Source of the DNA: JAAYFJ01 sp964344295
GTDB lineage: Bacteria; Bacillota; Clostridia; Tissierellales; Peptoniphilaceae
Direction of reading: 5' to 3'
DNA length: 64,000 bases
NCBI GenBank assembly: GCA_964344295.1
Contig: CAYFMR010000006.1
Location: 1 to 64,000, forward strand
Below the pieces are notes generated by a model. The model made no database searches and was not told the origin of the DNA. It saw nothing but the letters and a program-made list of their open reading frames with translations. The position numbers and the translations under genes were made by a program. Shown piece by piece: positions 52,267 to 61,398 of this stretch (position 1 is the first letter of the stretch; each line of letters begins with the position of its first letter).

Positions 52267-53016
52267 TCATACCTCCTCATCCAACTCTTGTGCCAGTCGT
52301 ACCTTCAATGAGGGAATGTGCACTTTGCCGAAATGAAATACCGAAGCGGCCAAGGCCCCATCCACCTTGGGCACTTCGTCAAACAGGCGCAGGAAGTCGT
52401 CTTCGCTTCCCGCACCTCCCGAGGCAATCACCGGCACGTCCACCGCTTTCGTCACCTGCTTCATCAGCTCCAAATCATAGCCCTCTTGCATCCCGTCGGT
52501 GTGAATGGCATTGACCACCACCGATCCGGCACCGGCTTCGACACAAGATGTAATCCATGCCACGGCTTCTTTTCCCGTGTCTTGTCGACCCCCGTGGGAG
52601 AACACGTGATACACGTCCCCCACTGGTTTCACGTCTACGCCTAGCATCACCTTGTCACAACCGAACGCTTGGGCCAATTCGGCAATGAACTCCGGCCGTT
52701 TCAAGGCTCCTGAGTTAATGGAGAGCACGTCGGCGCCCAAGTCCAAGATGGCCCGGGCATCTTCCAGTGTCTGAATCCCGCCTCCGGCTACCAGAGGCAA
52801 TTGCACGGCCTGGCGTACCTGACTAAAGAGCTCTTGAAACAAGGTGCGTCCTTCTAACGAAGCTGTAATATCATAAAACACCAACACGTCCGCCCCGTCA
52901 CGTTCGTATTGTCGCGCTAAGGCCAAAGGGTCGTTGACTGTTTTGATGCCCTCAAATTGCACTCCCTTGACCACTTTGCCGTCTTTTATATCCATGCACG
53001 GTATGATTTTTCTCAT
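52267..53016 (-). CDS. hisF: Imidazole glycerol phosphate synthase, cyclase subunit HisF
   Basis: 249 residues, TIM barrel: IIPCMDIKDGKVVKGVQFEG with the catalytic Asp, LVFYDITASLEGR, LVAGGGIQTLEDARAIL, NAIHTDGMQEGYDLELM and VIASGGAGSEDDFL. It makes imidazole glycerol phosphate using ammonia normally passed from HisH. No hisH is present in the operon. Start overlaps hisA as ATGA. Confidence 0.97.
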   Translation of the reverse strand: MRKIIPCMDIKDGKVVKGVQFEGIKTVNDPLALARQYERDGADVLVFYDITASLEGRTLFQELFSQVRQAVQLPLVAGGGIQTLEDARAILDLGADVLSINSGALKRPEFIAELAQAFGCDKVMLGVDVKPVGDVYHVFSHGGRQDTGKEAVAWITSCVEAGAGSVVVNAIHTDGMQEGYDLELMKQVTKAVDVPVIASGGAGSEDDFLRLFDEVPKVDGALAASVFHFGKVHIPSLKVRLAQELDEEV

Positions 53017-53735
53017 GATTCCTCCATGGCGCTTTGCGCCTCTTTAAGCGTCATCCGCCCTTCCAAGAGGGCAGAGCCCACGATGACCCCATCTACCTTC
53101 GTCTGTCGTAAATGGCGAAGGTCTTCCACTGTGCTCACCCCGCCTGAAGCGATGAGCTCCCCGTGAAATCGCCGGCGTAAATGCTGGTATAACGATACAT
53201 TGGGTCCGCGTAGCATCCCGTCTTTCGCCACATCTGTCACAATGGCCGTCTCCACGCCTACCGCTTCCAAGTGATCCAAAAACTCTTCCACGGTCCAAGT
53301 CGTCTCATCGACCCAGCCGCGGATCACCAGCCGACCTTGACGACAGTCGGCACCCACGGCAATATGTGCCCCATAGTGGCGTACCATAGCCTCCAAAAAT
53401 GCTGGATCCGTCACCGCCACCGTACCTAAGATCACTCGATCCACACCGGCCTTTAAGTAGGCTTCAATGCGGTTTTCATCGCGAATTCCACCGCCTACTT
53501 GCAAAAAAAGTCCCGGTATCCGGGCCACCTCGGCAATGAGATCACGATTTTTCAAATCCCCGGTCTCGGCTCCGTTTAAGTCCACCATGTGCAAGGCAGA
53601 AATTCCCCCTCGACAAAGTGCCTCAGCATAGTCCACTGGCGACAGGGGATACACCGTCTTGTCACCAAAGGCCCCTTTACGCAACATGACCACCTCTTGG
53701 TTCAAAAGGTCAATGGCCGGGTACAGGCGGCTCAT
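53013..53735 (-). CDS. hisA: Phosphoribosylformimino-5-aminoimidazole carboxamide ribotide isomerase HisA
   Basis: 240 residues, TIM barrel: LYPAIDLLNQEVVMLRKGAF with the catalytic Asp, LFLQVGGGIRDENRIEAYL, VTDVAKDGMLRGPNVSLYQ with the second Asp, and LIASGGVSTVEDLRHL. Overlaps hisB upstream by four bases and hisF downstream by four; hisH would normally lie between hisB and hisA. Confidence 0.97.
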   Translation of the reverse strand: MSRLYPAIDLLNQEVVMLRKGAFGDKTVYPLSPVDYAEALCRGGISALHMVDLNGAETGDLKNRDLIAEVARIPGLFLQVGGGIRDENRIEAYLKAGVDRVILGTVAVTDPAFLEAMVRHYGAHIAVGADCRQGRLVIRGWVDETTWTVEEFLDHLEAVGVETAIVTDVAKDGMLRGPNVSLYQHLRRRFHGELIASGGVSTVEDLRHLRQTKVDGVIVGSALLEGRMTLKEAQSAMEES

Positions 53736-54316
53736 GATAAGGTTCCTTTCGTCGACGGCACATCCTCAAAGCCATCCTGGGCCAGTGCCTGACGCAAAGC
53801 TCTACCTACGGCCTTAAACATGGCCTCAATCACGTGGTGAGCATTTTTCCCCGCCAGGGAGCGAATGTGAAGGGTCACGCCCGCCTCCTGGGCAAAGGCA
53901 ATCATAAACTCCTCTGCCAAAGCCGTATCGAAGCTGCCCACCTTCTCCTGAGGCATGGGCACGTCAAAGTAAAGGCGTCCCCGCCCGGAGATGTCCAAAG
54001 CGACCAGAATCAGCGCCTCGTCCATGGGTAAGAGACTCTGTCCAAAGCGGGTTATCCCTCGCTTATCGCCCATGGCTTGGCGAAAGGCAGCGCCTAAGGT
54101 CAGACCCACGTCTTCTACGGTGTGGTGATCATCTACCTCGGTGTCGCCTTCACAGTGGACGGTCAAGTCAAAACGACCGTGGCGCGTCATGGCGATGAGC
54201 ATATGGTCAAAAAAGCCTACGCCGGTATGGATATCGTAAAAGCCTGTACCCTCCGGCTCTAAGATGAGGGAAATAGCCGTTTCTGACGTTTGGCGAGTCA
54301 TTTTTACAGATTTCAT
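53732..54316 (-). CDS. hisB: Imidazoleglycerol-phosphate dehydratase HisB
   Basis: 194 residues, dehydratase-only form. GVGFFDHMLIAMTRHGRFDL, DDHHTVEDVGLTLGAAFRQA and the C-terminal AGKNAHHVIEAMFKAVGRAL hold the manganese-binding histidines and glutamates. ATG 54316 follows AAAGGAG. Ten bases separate it from hisC; it overlaps hisA by four. Confidence 0.97.
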   Translation of the reverse strand: MKSVKMTRQTSETAISLILEPEGTGFYDIHTGVGFFDHMLIAMTRHGRFDLTVHCEGDTEVDDHHTVEDVGLTLGAAFRQAMGDKRGITRFGQSLLPMDEALILVALDISGRGRLYFDVPMPQEKVGSFDTALAEEFMIAFAQEAGVTLHIRSLAGKNAHHVIEAMFKAVGRALRQALAQDGFEDVPSTKGTLS

Positions 54317-54326
54317 AAGCACTCCT

Positions 54327-55364
54327 TTAAAAAGGGAGGGCGTTTAACAGCGCCTCCATATCGTTTGCCGTGCCGATTGTGATACGAATATAATCTTTGA
54401 TGCGCGGCTGATCAAAGTGACGGACATAAATGCCCTGGGCTTTTAGTGCCTCGTAGAGCTCTCGTCCCGGCACGTCTTCTTTTTTGGCAAAAAGAAAATT
54501 GGCCTTCGAATCCAGCACAGTCATCCCTTTCTTTTCCAGTTCTTGCTGACAGCGCCTTCTCAGCTTGATGAGCTCCTGCCAGCGAGCTTCGTATTCGTCT
54601 TGCCTAGCCAGCATCAACTCCCCTGCTTTTTGGGTCAGGGCATTGACGTTATAGGGATTCACACTATACTGGATCGCCCGTAAATCATCGATGAGCGTCA
54701 GGGAAGCCACGGCAACCCCGAGTCTTCCCCCGGCAAATCCATAGCCCTTGGAAAAGGTGCGGATCACCAAGAGATTGGCATACTCATGGGTCAAAGGAAT
54801 GACACTCTCCGCTCCGAAATCACCATAAGCCTCATCCACGATGAGGAGGCGGCGAGGATTGGCATCGAGAAACTGTCTGATTCGGTCCGCTGTCAAAGCC
54901 AGTCCAGTCGGTGCATTAGGATTGGCAATGAGCACCGGTCCTGCGCCTTTGTAATCTTCTAATGCCAGCCGAAAGTCCTGTCGCAGCGGCACTTCTTCAT
55001 AGGCTATGCCATGCAACTTGGCAAACACGGGATAAAAACCGTAGGTAATGTCGGGAAACGAGATCGGTTCTTTGGCATCTCCGTAAGCCATAAAGGCAAA
55101 ATGCAACAGCTCATCGGATCCGTTTCCCACAGCCACCATAGATGGACTCACGGCAAAATGGTGCGCCAATGCCTTCTTGAGGCCCAGGGCCTCTGGGTCC
55201 GGATACCGATGCAACTCTGCCATCGTCTCTTGGAAATCCTCCGGCGTCAAGACCGGCGGATACGGACTTTCGTTGGTGTTGAGTTTGATCACCGACCCTT
55301 TGACTTGTTCGCCTGGCGTATAGGGTGTTAAATTTTGTAAACGGGGATGGCGAAATCGACTCAT
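54327..55364 (-). CDS. hisC: Histidinol-phosphate aminotransferase HisC
   Basis: 345 residues, PLP aminotransferase class I/II. VIKLNTNESPYPP at the N terminus, NPNAPTGLALT, LLIVDEAYGDFG and the PLP lysine in RTFSKGYGFAGGRLG (about residues 204-218). It converts imidazole acetol phosphate to histidinol phosphate. ATG 55364 overlaps the hisD stop as ATGA; a longer frame from 55412 lies inside hisD. Confidence 0.96.
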   Translation of the reverse strand: MSRFRHPRLQNLTPYTPGEQVKGSVIKLNTNESPYPPVLTPEDFQETMAELHRYPDPEALGLKKALAHHFAVSPSMVAVGNGSDELLHFAFMAYGDAKEPISFPDITYGFYPVFAKLHGIAYEEVPLRQDFRLALEDYKGAGPVLIANPNAPTGLALTADRIRQFLDANPRRLLIVDEAYGDFGAESVIPLTHEYANLLVIRTFSKGYGFAGGRLGVAVASLTLIDDLRAIQYSVNPYNVNALTQKAGELMLARQDEYEARWQELIKLRRRCQQELEKKGMTVLDSKANFLFAKKEDVPGRELYEALKAQGIYVRHFDQPRIKDYIRITIGTANDMEALLNALPF

Positions 55365-56641
55365 TTTCTCAAGTCCTCCAATCGTAGGGTCACCGCCTGC
55401 TTGTGACCCCAAAGTCCTTCAGCTGCCGCCAAAGTCTCCGCTGCCGGCCCGTCAGCCAAAAGCGCTGTCGGCGTGTATTGCAAAAATTGTATCTTCTTCA
55501 CGAAATCGTCCACGGAAAGAGGACTTTGGAAGCGCGCCGTTCCCATAGTAGGCAACGTATGGTTGGTACCTGCCACGTAATCACCTATGGTCTCCGGGGT
55601 ATAGGCGCCGAGAAAAACAGATCCGGCACAGCGAATGTGCTCAGCCCAATCCTCTGCCTTTGCCACCATCAGCTCCAAGTGCTCCGGTGCCGCCTCATTG
55701 GCCAAGTCGATGGCCTCTGCCACCGTATCCACCAGCACAATCTTTCCATGGTTTTGCAGTGATGCTGTGGCGATGGCTTCCCGAGGATGCCCCTGCAACT
55801 GACGTCGCAGTTCCTCTTGCACCCCCTCGCCCACGCGACGATGGGTGGTCAATAGGACGGCTGAGGCCTCCGGATCGTGCTCCGCCTGAGCAATCAAATC
55901 TGCCGCCACATAGCGAGGATCCGCCGTTTCATCGGCCACAATCAAAATCTCGCTAGGTCCCGCCAACATGTCAATGGAAACCCTGCCATACACTTGGCGT
56001 TTGGCCTCGGCTACATAGGCATTGCCCGGGCCCACAATCTTATCCACGGCGGGGATGGTCTCCGTGCCAAATGTTAGGGCGGCGATGGCCTGAGCCCCAC
56101 CGACAGCGAAGAGGCGATTCACCCCTGCGAGGGCTGCTGCCGCCAAGACCACGGGATCGATGGTACCGTCCTTTCGTGGAGGGGTGACCATCACAATTTC
56201 TTCGCACCCGGCCACTTGCGCCGGAATAGCATTCATCAACACCGTGGAGGGATAGGCGGCCCGCCCGCCCGGGACGTAAATCCCCACTCGTTGCAGGGGT
56301 ACCACCTTTTGCGTCAAACGGCGTCCGTTCACGGCCACCACTTCAAAATCGTCTCGAAGCTGACAGCTGTGAAACTCGCGAATATGCTCAGCCGCCAAGA
56401 CCAAGGCATCCCGTAACTGGTGGCATAACCCAGCTGTGGCCTCATTCACGGAAGGCACTTTCACCTCCAGCTGGGAGGGGCAAACGCCGTCAAAACGCCT
56501 AGCATAATCTCGTAACGCGGCGTCGCCGTCTCGTTTCACCGTCGCCAAGATCTCTTGAACAGACTCTTGCAAAGCGCCCGTTTCTTCCGCCGTGGGCAAA
56601 AGAGGTTCTCGGTATTCTCGATGCTCAACTATAGGAATCAT
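55361..56641 (-). CDS. hisD: Histidinol dehydrogenase HisD
   Basis: 426 residues. YVPGGRAAYPSTVLMNAIPA, IVGPGNAYVAEAKRQVYG, LAGPSEILIVADETADPRYV, AQAEHDPEASAVLLT and GTNHTLPTMGTARF give the zinc-binding and catalytic residues. It oxidises histidinol to histidine in two NAD-dependent steps. Overlaps hisG as ATGA and hisC as ATGA. Confidence 0.97.
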   Translation of the reverse strand: MIPIVEHREYREPLLPTAEETGALQESVQEILATVKRDGDAALRDYARRFDGVCPSQLEVKVPSVNEATAGLCHQLRDALVLAAEHIREFHSCQLRDDFEVVAVNGRRLTQKVVPLQRVGIYVPGGRAAYPSTVLMNAIPAQVAGCEEIVMVTPPRKDGTIDPVVLAAAALAGVNRLFAVGGAQAIAALTFGTETIPAVDKIVGPGNAYVAEAKRQVYGRVSIDMLAGPSEILIVADETADPRYVAADLIAQAEHDPEASAVLLTTHRRVGEGVQEELRRQLQGHPREAIATASLQNHGKIVLVDTVAEAIDLANEAAPEHLELMVAKAEDWAEHIRCAGSVFLGAYTPETIGDYVAGTNHTLPTMGTARFQSPLSVDDFVKKIQFLQYTPTALLADGPAAETLAAAEGLWGHKQAVTLRLEDLRK

Positions 56642-57267
56642 CTCGTACCTCCTTCCATGGCCATCAACTGACGCACCATGGCCTCCATGCGCTCATACTG
56701 AAATTTATAAGATGGTTTGTGGGCAATGAGCCTTGCACTGATCGGGGTAATGGTTTCTAAAATCTCCAGTCCATTTTCCGCCAAGGTGGCCCCCGTTTCC
56801 ACGATGTCCACAATGACGTCGCTAAGGCCGATGACGGGGGCGATTTCCACCGATCCGGATAAGCGGATGATATCAATGGGCCTTGATCGTTTTGCAAAAT
56901 GGCGCTGAGCAATGTGCGGGTATTTCGTCGCCACTTTTAAAGTGCAGTAGGGGTCTTCCCGAAAATCGGGGTAGCCCGCCACTGCCATGACGCAGTGCCC
57001 CATGTCCAGGGGCATGAGCTCATAGACATTCGGCTCGGATTCCAACAGGACGTCCTTACCCACCACCCCCATGTCTGCGATACCCCGCTCCACATAAATG
57101 CCTACATCTGAGGGCTTCACCCAAAAATAGCGCACGTCGCCGTTTTCAAATAAGAGCTTGCGATTTTCTTCCAATAGCTCTGGTGCCACCAAGCCCAACT
57201 GGGCGAAGATGCGATAGGACTCTTTACCCAACCGTCCTTTCGGCAAAGCGATATTAATCGGCTCCAT
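56638..57267 (-). CDS. hisG: ATP phosphoribosyltransferase, short form HisG
   Basis: 209 residues, the short HisG without the C-terminal histidine-binding domain. NIALPKGRLGKESYRIFAQL, VERGIADMGVVGKDVL and DIVETGATLAENGLEIL (PRPP loop) are typical. Short HisG needs HisZ for activity and feedback control; hisZ is the gene upstream and overlaps it by 14 bp. Confidence 0.97.
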   Translation of the reverse strand: MEPINIALPKGRLGKESYRIFAQLGLVAPELLEENRKLLFENGDVRYFWVKPSDVGIYVERGIADMGVVGKDVLLESEPNVYELMPLDMGHCVMAVAGYPDFREDPYCTLKVATKYPHIAQRHFAKRSRPIDIIRLSGSVEIAPVIGLSDVIVDIVETGATLAENGLEILETITPISARLIAHKPSYKFQYERMEAMVRQLMAMEGGTR

Positions 57268-58339
57268 CTCGTTCCCCCCTCAAATCGACAATTGTACCAA
57301 ACATCTCCGTTAGCGGTGGTGTCGAGCGAGCACAAACCGTCTTTTGCTCTCGACGTAATTCCATAACTTTTTGCCACACCAATTCGACGGGAGTTCGCTC
57401 ATGATAAAGTACCAACACATCTGCATCAGGTATCCGCTCCTTTTCTAAATCCTCTAAGGCATTGAGATAGAGTGCAAATCCCATAGCCCCTCCTCGCTTG
57501 CCCATACGGTGCAATAAGGTATCATATCTTCCTCCGGCTAACACCACGTCTGCCACGCCTTGAATGTAGCCTTTCATCATCAGGCCGTGGTAGTAACCGG
57601 ATACACTGTAAAGAGATAGATCCAAACGCACTGACCGATCCAAGTTCTCCGCCTTTAAGAAATGCACCAGACGTGCCACCTGTTCGTAGGTGCACTCCAT
57701 CTGCTCCCCTACCAACAAGGGTTTAAGCTTAGCCATCACCTCATCGACCGGGCCGTATAACCGGGCCACGTCTAAGAAACGACGACGCAGTACCGGATCC
57801 TTCTCTTTTAGATGCTCTTCCACAGCGGGGAAATTGCGTTCTGCTAACAACTGACCTAGCTTCCATACCTCTTCCTCTGTCAGCTCCAGCTCTTCTACGA
57901 GTCCCTCTAGGAACCCGGTCATGGACAGATCCAAAATAAAATCCGAGCTCATACACTCCAGAGATGCCACAGCCAGCGCCGTCACCTCACCTACGCCGTA
58001 ATCCCCTAGGGGACCCAGCCACTCCAATCCCATTTGCAAAATCTCCCGAAATCCCCCAAACGCCTTGGACGGGCGATACACTGTCTCCAGGTAATACAGC
58101 TTCTCCACTGGATTGCCATCGGGCTTTCGCTGCTTAATCATAGACAAGGTGATGTCCGGCTTGAGCGCCATCAACCGCCCGTCCGTATCGGTAAACGTCA
58201 AAATCTCTTCATCAGCTAAAAACTGCCTATGCTCCATGTAAAAATCATAAGCCTCATACGACGCCATACGATAATGACGGTAACCAAAGGAACTGTATAA
58301 ATTTTGCAACTCCACGAGGAGCGCTTCTTCTCTACGCAT
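57254..58339 (-). CDS. hisZ: ATP phosphoribosyltransferase regulatory subunit HisZ
   Basis: 361 residues, class II aminoacyl-tRNA synthetase-like fold related to HisRS. FTDTDGRLMALKPDITLSM (motif 2-like), LYYLETVYRPSKAFGGFREI and VLAGGRYDTLLHRMGKRGGA (motif 3-like). It lacks the aminoacylation C-terminal anticodon domain. First gene of the his operon; GGAGG lies seven bases before ATG 58339. No T-box or classical leader peptide is seen upstream. Confidence 0.95.
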   Translation of the reverse strand: MRREEALLVELQNLYSSFGYRHYRMASYEAYDFYMEHRQFLADEEILTFTDTDGRLMALKPDITLSMIKQRKPDGNPVEKLYYLETVYRPSKAFGGFREILQMGLEWLGPLGDYGVGEVTALAVASLECMSSDFILDLSMTGFLEGLVEELELTEEEVWKLGQLLAERNFPAVEEHLKEKDPVLRRRFLDVARLYGPVDEVMAKLKPLLVGEQMECTYEQVARLVHFLKAENLDRSVRLDLSLYSVSGYYHGLMMKGYIQGVADVVLAGGRYDTLLHRMGKRGGAMGFALYLNALEDLEKERIPDADVLVLYHERTPVELVWQKVMELRREQKTVCARSTPPLTEMFGTIVDLRGERDGAD

Positions 58340-58433
58340 CCCGGATCCTCCTTGGACATTTTTCATCATTTGTTTTCACGAGTTATCACTTTATTATGGT
58401 ATCATGTGAAGTTGTCTTTGTAAACAATCCAAA

Positions 58434-58473
58434 AAAAATAAAAGACTCTCTGCACTTTGCTCAGAGTCTTTTA
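58434..58473 (-). terminator. Terminator of the nitroreductase-like gene
   Basis: 11-bp stem TAAAAGACTCT / AGAGTCTTTTA with a 13-base loop; long T-run on the minus strand. Confidence 0.85.
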
Positions 58474-58500
58474 TTAATGGTTCAAATTAATGCGATTCGA

Positions 58501-59310
58501 TTATAGGGCGTAGGTAGCCAATTCCACGAAGTTTCCTGCTTTGGCACGATCTGCTTCGGGGATGACTTTCCATTGGCTGTTGCGAGCCACGCGTTTAGCC
58601 AAGCCTTCAAAGTAATACATAGCAATGCCGGCATCGATGTATTTACCGGGGTCTTTGTCCAAGTCTTCCACGTACATGACCACTTCGTTATCCTTTAAGA
58701 CATAGCGCCAGGGTTGGCTGTTCTTATAGGACGGAGCAAAGCGCACGTAATTAAACAGGCCATCTAGGCCGTGACTTTGTAAGGTTAAAAATTCCACGTT
58801 TTTACCGAATTCTCCATCAAAGACCACTTCCGTAATTGCTCGACGGTCGGAAGTGACTTCCAGTTCAAACAGGCTCTTGCCTTTGGCACGACCGATGGCC
58901 AGGATAAATTTCACATCGTCTAAGTCTTTGCCAAAGAGCTCGTCTTTGATTTCTTGCGGCAGTTGGCCAACGGAAACCCAGCAGCTAGCCACATCTTCAT
59001 CTGATAAGTCAGTGATCATTTTCTCCATGCCGTAGGCACCGTAGAGTAAGGTTAGGGGATCGTTGTCTTTAAAGCCCATGACGATGTAATGGGGAGCCTT
59101 GATCATCACTCCTGCATAACCGCCTAAGCCTTGTAATTTATCAGCTAATAGTTTGCCGTTTTCAAATAGGCGATAGGCCACGCCTTCCGGCGTTTCAGCG
59201 TTGGCTGCATCGATAAAAGCTTGTACTGCTTTTAGATCTTTTGCATTTAATTCGCCATCTTTAAATTCACGTACCGATTTTCTTTCTTTTAAAAAGTTTT
59301 CCACCTTCAT
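58501..59310 (-). CDS. Nitroreductase-like protein (TM1586 type)
   Basis: 269 residues. KERKSVREFKDGELNAKDL near the N terminus is a nitroreductase FMN-binding start; the protein then follows the two-lobed TM1586/PF14512 pattern, with GYAGVMIKAPHYIVMGF and the second FAPSYKNSQPWRYVL segment. Function unknown; probably a flavoprotein reductase. ATG 59310 follows AAAAGGAGG. AT-ending codon use suggests high expression. Single gene with an extended -10 promoter. Confidence 0.88.
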   Translation of the reverse strand: MKVENFLKERKSVREFKDGELNAKDLKAVQAFIDAANAETPEGVAYRLFENGKLLADKLQGLGGYAGVMIKAPHYIVMGFKDNDPLTLLYGAYGMEKMITDLSDEDVASCWVSVGQLPQEIKDELFGKDLDDVKFILAIGRAKGKSLFELEVTSDRRAITEVVFDGEFGKNVEFLTLQSHGLDGLFNYVRFAPSYKNSQPWRYVLKDNEVVMYVEDLDKDPGKYIDAGIAMYYFEGLAKRVARNSQWKVIPEADRAKAGNFVELATYAL

Positions 59311-59403
59311 GAACAAATCCTCCTTTTGCATGTGAGCATACGATCTATAGTCACAGAACGATAGTGATCATTCCTCTTCGTATGTTTACCCATCTTTCAT
59401 TAT

Positions 59404-59412
59404 ATTATACCA
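59404..59412 (-). promoter_or_regulatory. Extended -10 promoter of the nitroreductase-like gene
   Basis: Minus-strand TGGTATAAT, about 95 bp before ATG 59310, leaving a long leader. Confidence 0.5.
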
Positions 59413-59519
59413 TAAACCAAAAAACAGCATCCCCTTTATCAAATTTTTACCCCGATCACGGTCCTACGTTTCTTTTTCCTATTTTAGGGTAATTAAAGGA
59501 AAGAAAGAGGTGAAATCAA

Positions 59520-59969
59520 TTGTTTAAAGAATTTAAGGAGTTTATCTCCCGAGGTAACGTCTTGGACTTGGCCATTGCCGTAATCATTGGGGGTGCCTTT
59601 GGTAAAATCATCACTTCCGTCGTAGAAGATTTGATCATGCCCATCATCAGTCTTTTACAAGGTGGTACGGATTTTTCCAATTTATTTATTTCCCTGGATG
59701 GTTCCAACTATACGACTTTAGCAGCCGCTAAAGAAGCCGGTGCAGCCACCTTTAACTACGGGGCCTTTATCCAAAGCCTGCTGGATTTTATCATCATCGC
59801 CCTTATTTTATTCTTCATCGTCCGCAGCTTTAACCGGTTCAAAAAAGAAGAGGCACCAGCACCGGCCACTACCAAGACCTGCCCGTACTGTAAAACCGAC
59901 ATTCCCATCGAAGCGACCCGCTGCCCGCACTGTACTTCCCAACTGGAAGAAGCCAACGATGCTGCCTAA
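59520..59969 (+). CDS. mscL: Large-conductance mechanosensitive channel MscL with C-terminal zinc ribbon
   Basis: 149 residues from TTG 59520 after AAAGAGGTG. EFKEFISRGNVLDLAIAVII is the hallmark amphipathic start and first pore helix; second helix at about 82-100. After the cytoplasmic helix region the tail holds CPYCKTDIPIEATRCPHC, a C-x2-C...C-x2-C zinc ribbon absent from the E. coli protein. The channel releases solutes on hypo-osmotic shock. Single gene followed by a terminator. Confidence 0.95.
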   Translation: MFKEFKEFISRGNVLDLAIAVIIGGAFGKIITSVVEDLIMPIISLLQGGTDFSNLFISLDGSNYTTLAAAKEAGAATFNYGAFIQSLLDFIIIALILFFIVRSFNRFKKEEAPAPATTKTCPYCKTDIPIEATRCPHCTSQLEEANDAA

Positions 59970-60004
59970 TCGCCTTCGACGGTTTTGTCATCAAAGCACA
60001 TAAG

Positions 60005-60038
60005 AAAAGCTCTCTCGTGTATGCGAGAGAGCTTTTTT
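60005..60038. terminator. Bidirectional terminator between mscL and the HtrA gene
   Basis: Perfect 13-bp stem AAAAGCTCTCTCG / CGAGAGAGCTTTT with a six-base loop and further Ts. Confidence 0.9.
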
Positions 60039-60076
60039 CTGTATGCTTACTACCGTATCATGTCACTTAGGTTACG

Positions 60077-61264
60077 TTAGCGATCCATGGCGGTAAATTT
60101 GACGGATACCGTCTTCTCCTGATCGCCTTGCATGTAGGTCACTGTGGCCTCATCGCCGATTTGGTAATGATTGAGAGCTGATTTTAGTTCACCCACATGG
60201 CGCACCGGACGCTCGTCGATTTGGGTGATGATGTCTCCCGGTTCCAATCCAGCATTTTGTGCCGGTGAGTGTTTGGCCAGTTCCATAATTAAGACACCTT
60301 CTTCTGTTGGCAAGTCTTGATGGTAGCGTTCCCTGGCAATCTTTACATCCAAGACACTGATGCCGATTTGGGCCGGTTCATATTTACCCGTGCGAATCAA
60401 TTCCTCCACCACCGGCTTGACATTATTAATGGGGATGGAGAAAGATAGGCCCTCAGCACTTCCCACCTTGATCGAATTAATGCCAATGACTTCTCCGCGA
60501 TCATTTAATAGGGGTCCGCCAGAGTTTCCTTTGTTAATGGATGCATCCGTTTGGATCAGCCCTGAAATCTCATATTTTTCCACCGTCACGCTACGATCCA
60601 GTCCGGAAATGTAACCTGCCGTCACCGAGCGTTGAAAGTCCAGTCCCAAGGGATTGCCGATGGCAATGGCCCGTTCTCCAATCACAATCTTGTCGCTGTC
60701 TCCCATATAGATGTAGGGTAGCTCCTTGTTGGCTTCCACCTTAAGCACGGCCAAATCCTGTACCGGATCCACCCATCTTACTTCGCCTTCTAGCTGTTCC
60801 CCATCGGAGAATAACACTTGGATGGGCTGGCCATCCGTACCTACCACGTGCGCATTGGTGACGATGTAGCCGTCAGGGCTCACCACGACTCCGGAGCCCG
60901 AGACGGGCACATTATAAGAATACGCTTGGCTAAACCAATCCACACCGCGCACCACTTGCTCCGTCGTAATCCCTACGACACCGTCAATAGTGATGGCAGC
61001 CACGCGAGCCACCACGCCGCGTTCGCCCGAGGCCACTTCTGGGGGAATGTTGGAAAGATCATAGTGGGGCATCTCCGGCAACATCTCTTCCGTGGAGGGC
61101 AGCGTTCCATTCGTCGCTGGCGTTTCCGGTTGGGCCGGCTCCACTTGCTCCGGCTCCGGTTGCGGACCACTACCCCATTGGAAGTTGACGGGTCGGCAAC
61201 CGGTCACCAAGCTTAACATCAATACTATACTCAAGATCCACATCCATGTGTGATTTCGTTTCAT
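60077..61264 (-). CDS. HtrA/DegP-type serine protease lipoprotein
   Basis: 395 residues. Lipoprotein signal peptide with lipobox LVTGC (Cys about residue 23), Gln/Pro/Glu-rich linker, trypsin-like domain with the triad in VTNAHVVG (His), VQDLAVLKV (Asp) and GNSGGPLLNDRG (Ser), then a C-terminal PDZ domain with LEPGDIITQIDERPVRHV. A quality-control protease on the outer face of the membrane. ATG 61264 follows AAGGAGG; the frame from 61306 lies over the promoter. Confidence 0.95.
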   Translation of the reverse strand: MKRNHTWMWILSIVLMLSLVTGCRPVNFQWGSGPQPEPEQVEPAQPETPATNGTLPSTEEMLPEMPHYDLSNIPPEVASGERGVVARVAAITIDGVVGITTEQVVRGVDWFSQAYSYNVPVSGSGVVVSPDGYIVTNAHVVGTDGQPIQVLFSDGEQLEGEVRWVDPVQDLAVLKVEANKELPYIYMGDSDKIVIGERAIAIGNPLGLDFQRSVTAGYISGLDRSVTVEKYEISGLIQTDASINKGNSGGPLLNDRGEVIGINSIKVGSAEGLSFSIPINNVKPVVEELIRTGKYEPAQIGISVLDVKIARERYHQDLPTEEGVLIMELAKHSPAQNAGLEPGDIITQIDERPVRHVGELKSALNHYQIGDEATVTYMQGDQEKTVSVKFTAMDR

Positions 61265-61294
61265 CTCAGTTTCCTCCTTTTTATGTACATTCCT

Positions 61295-61303
61295 ATTGTA
61301 CCA
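61295..61303 (-). promoter_or_regulatory. Extended -10 promoter of the HtrA gene
   Basis: Minus-strand TGGTACAAT, 30 bp before ATG 61264. Confidence 0.5.
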
Positions 61304-61398
61304 CACGCGTCGACGCTTAAACGAAGTCTGCCAAATTTTCTCCTCTTTCCTTTCGTGGCATTTTCTAGTAAGATAAGGGCAGAAAGAGATGTGATCAA

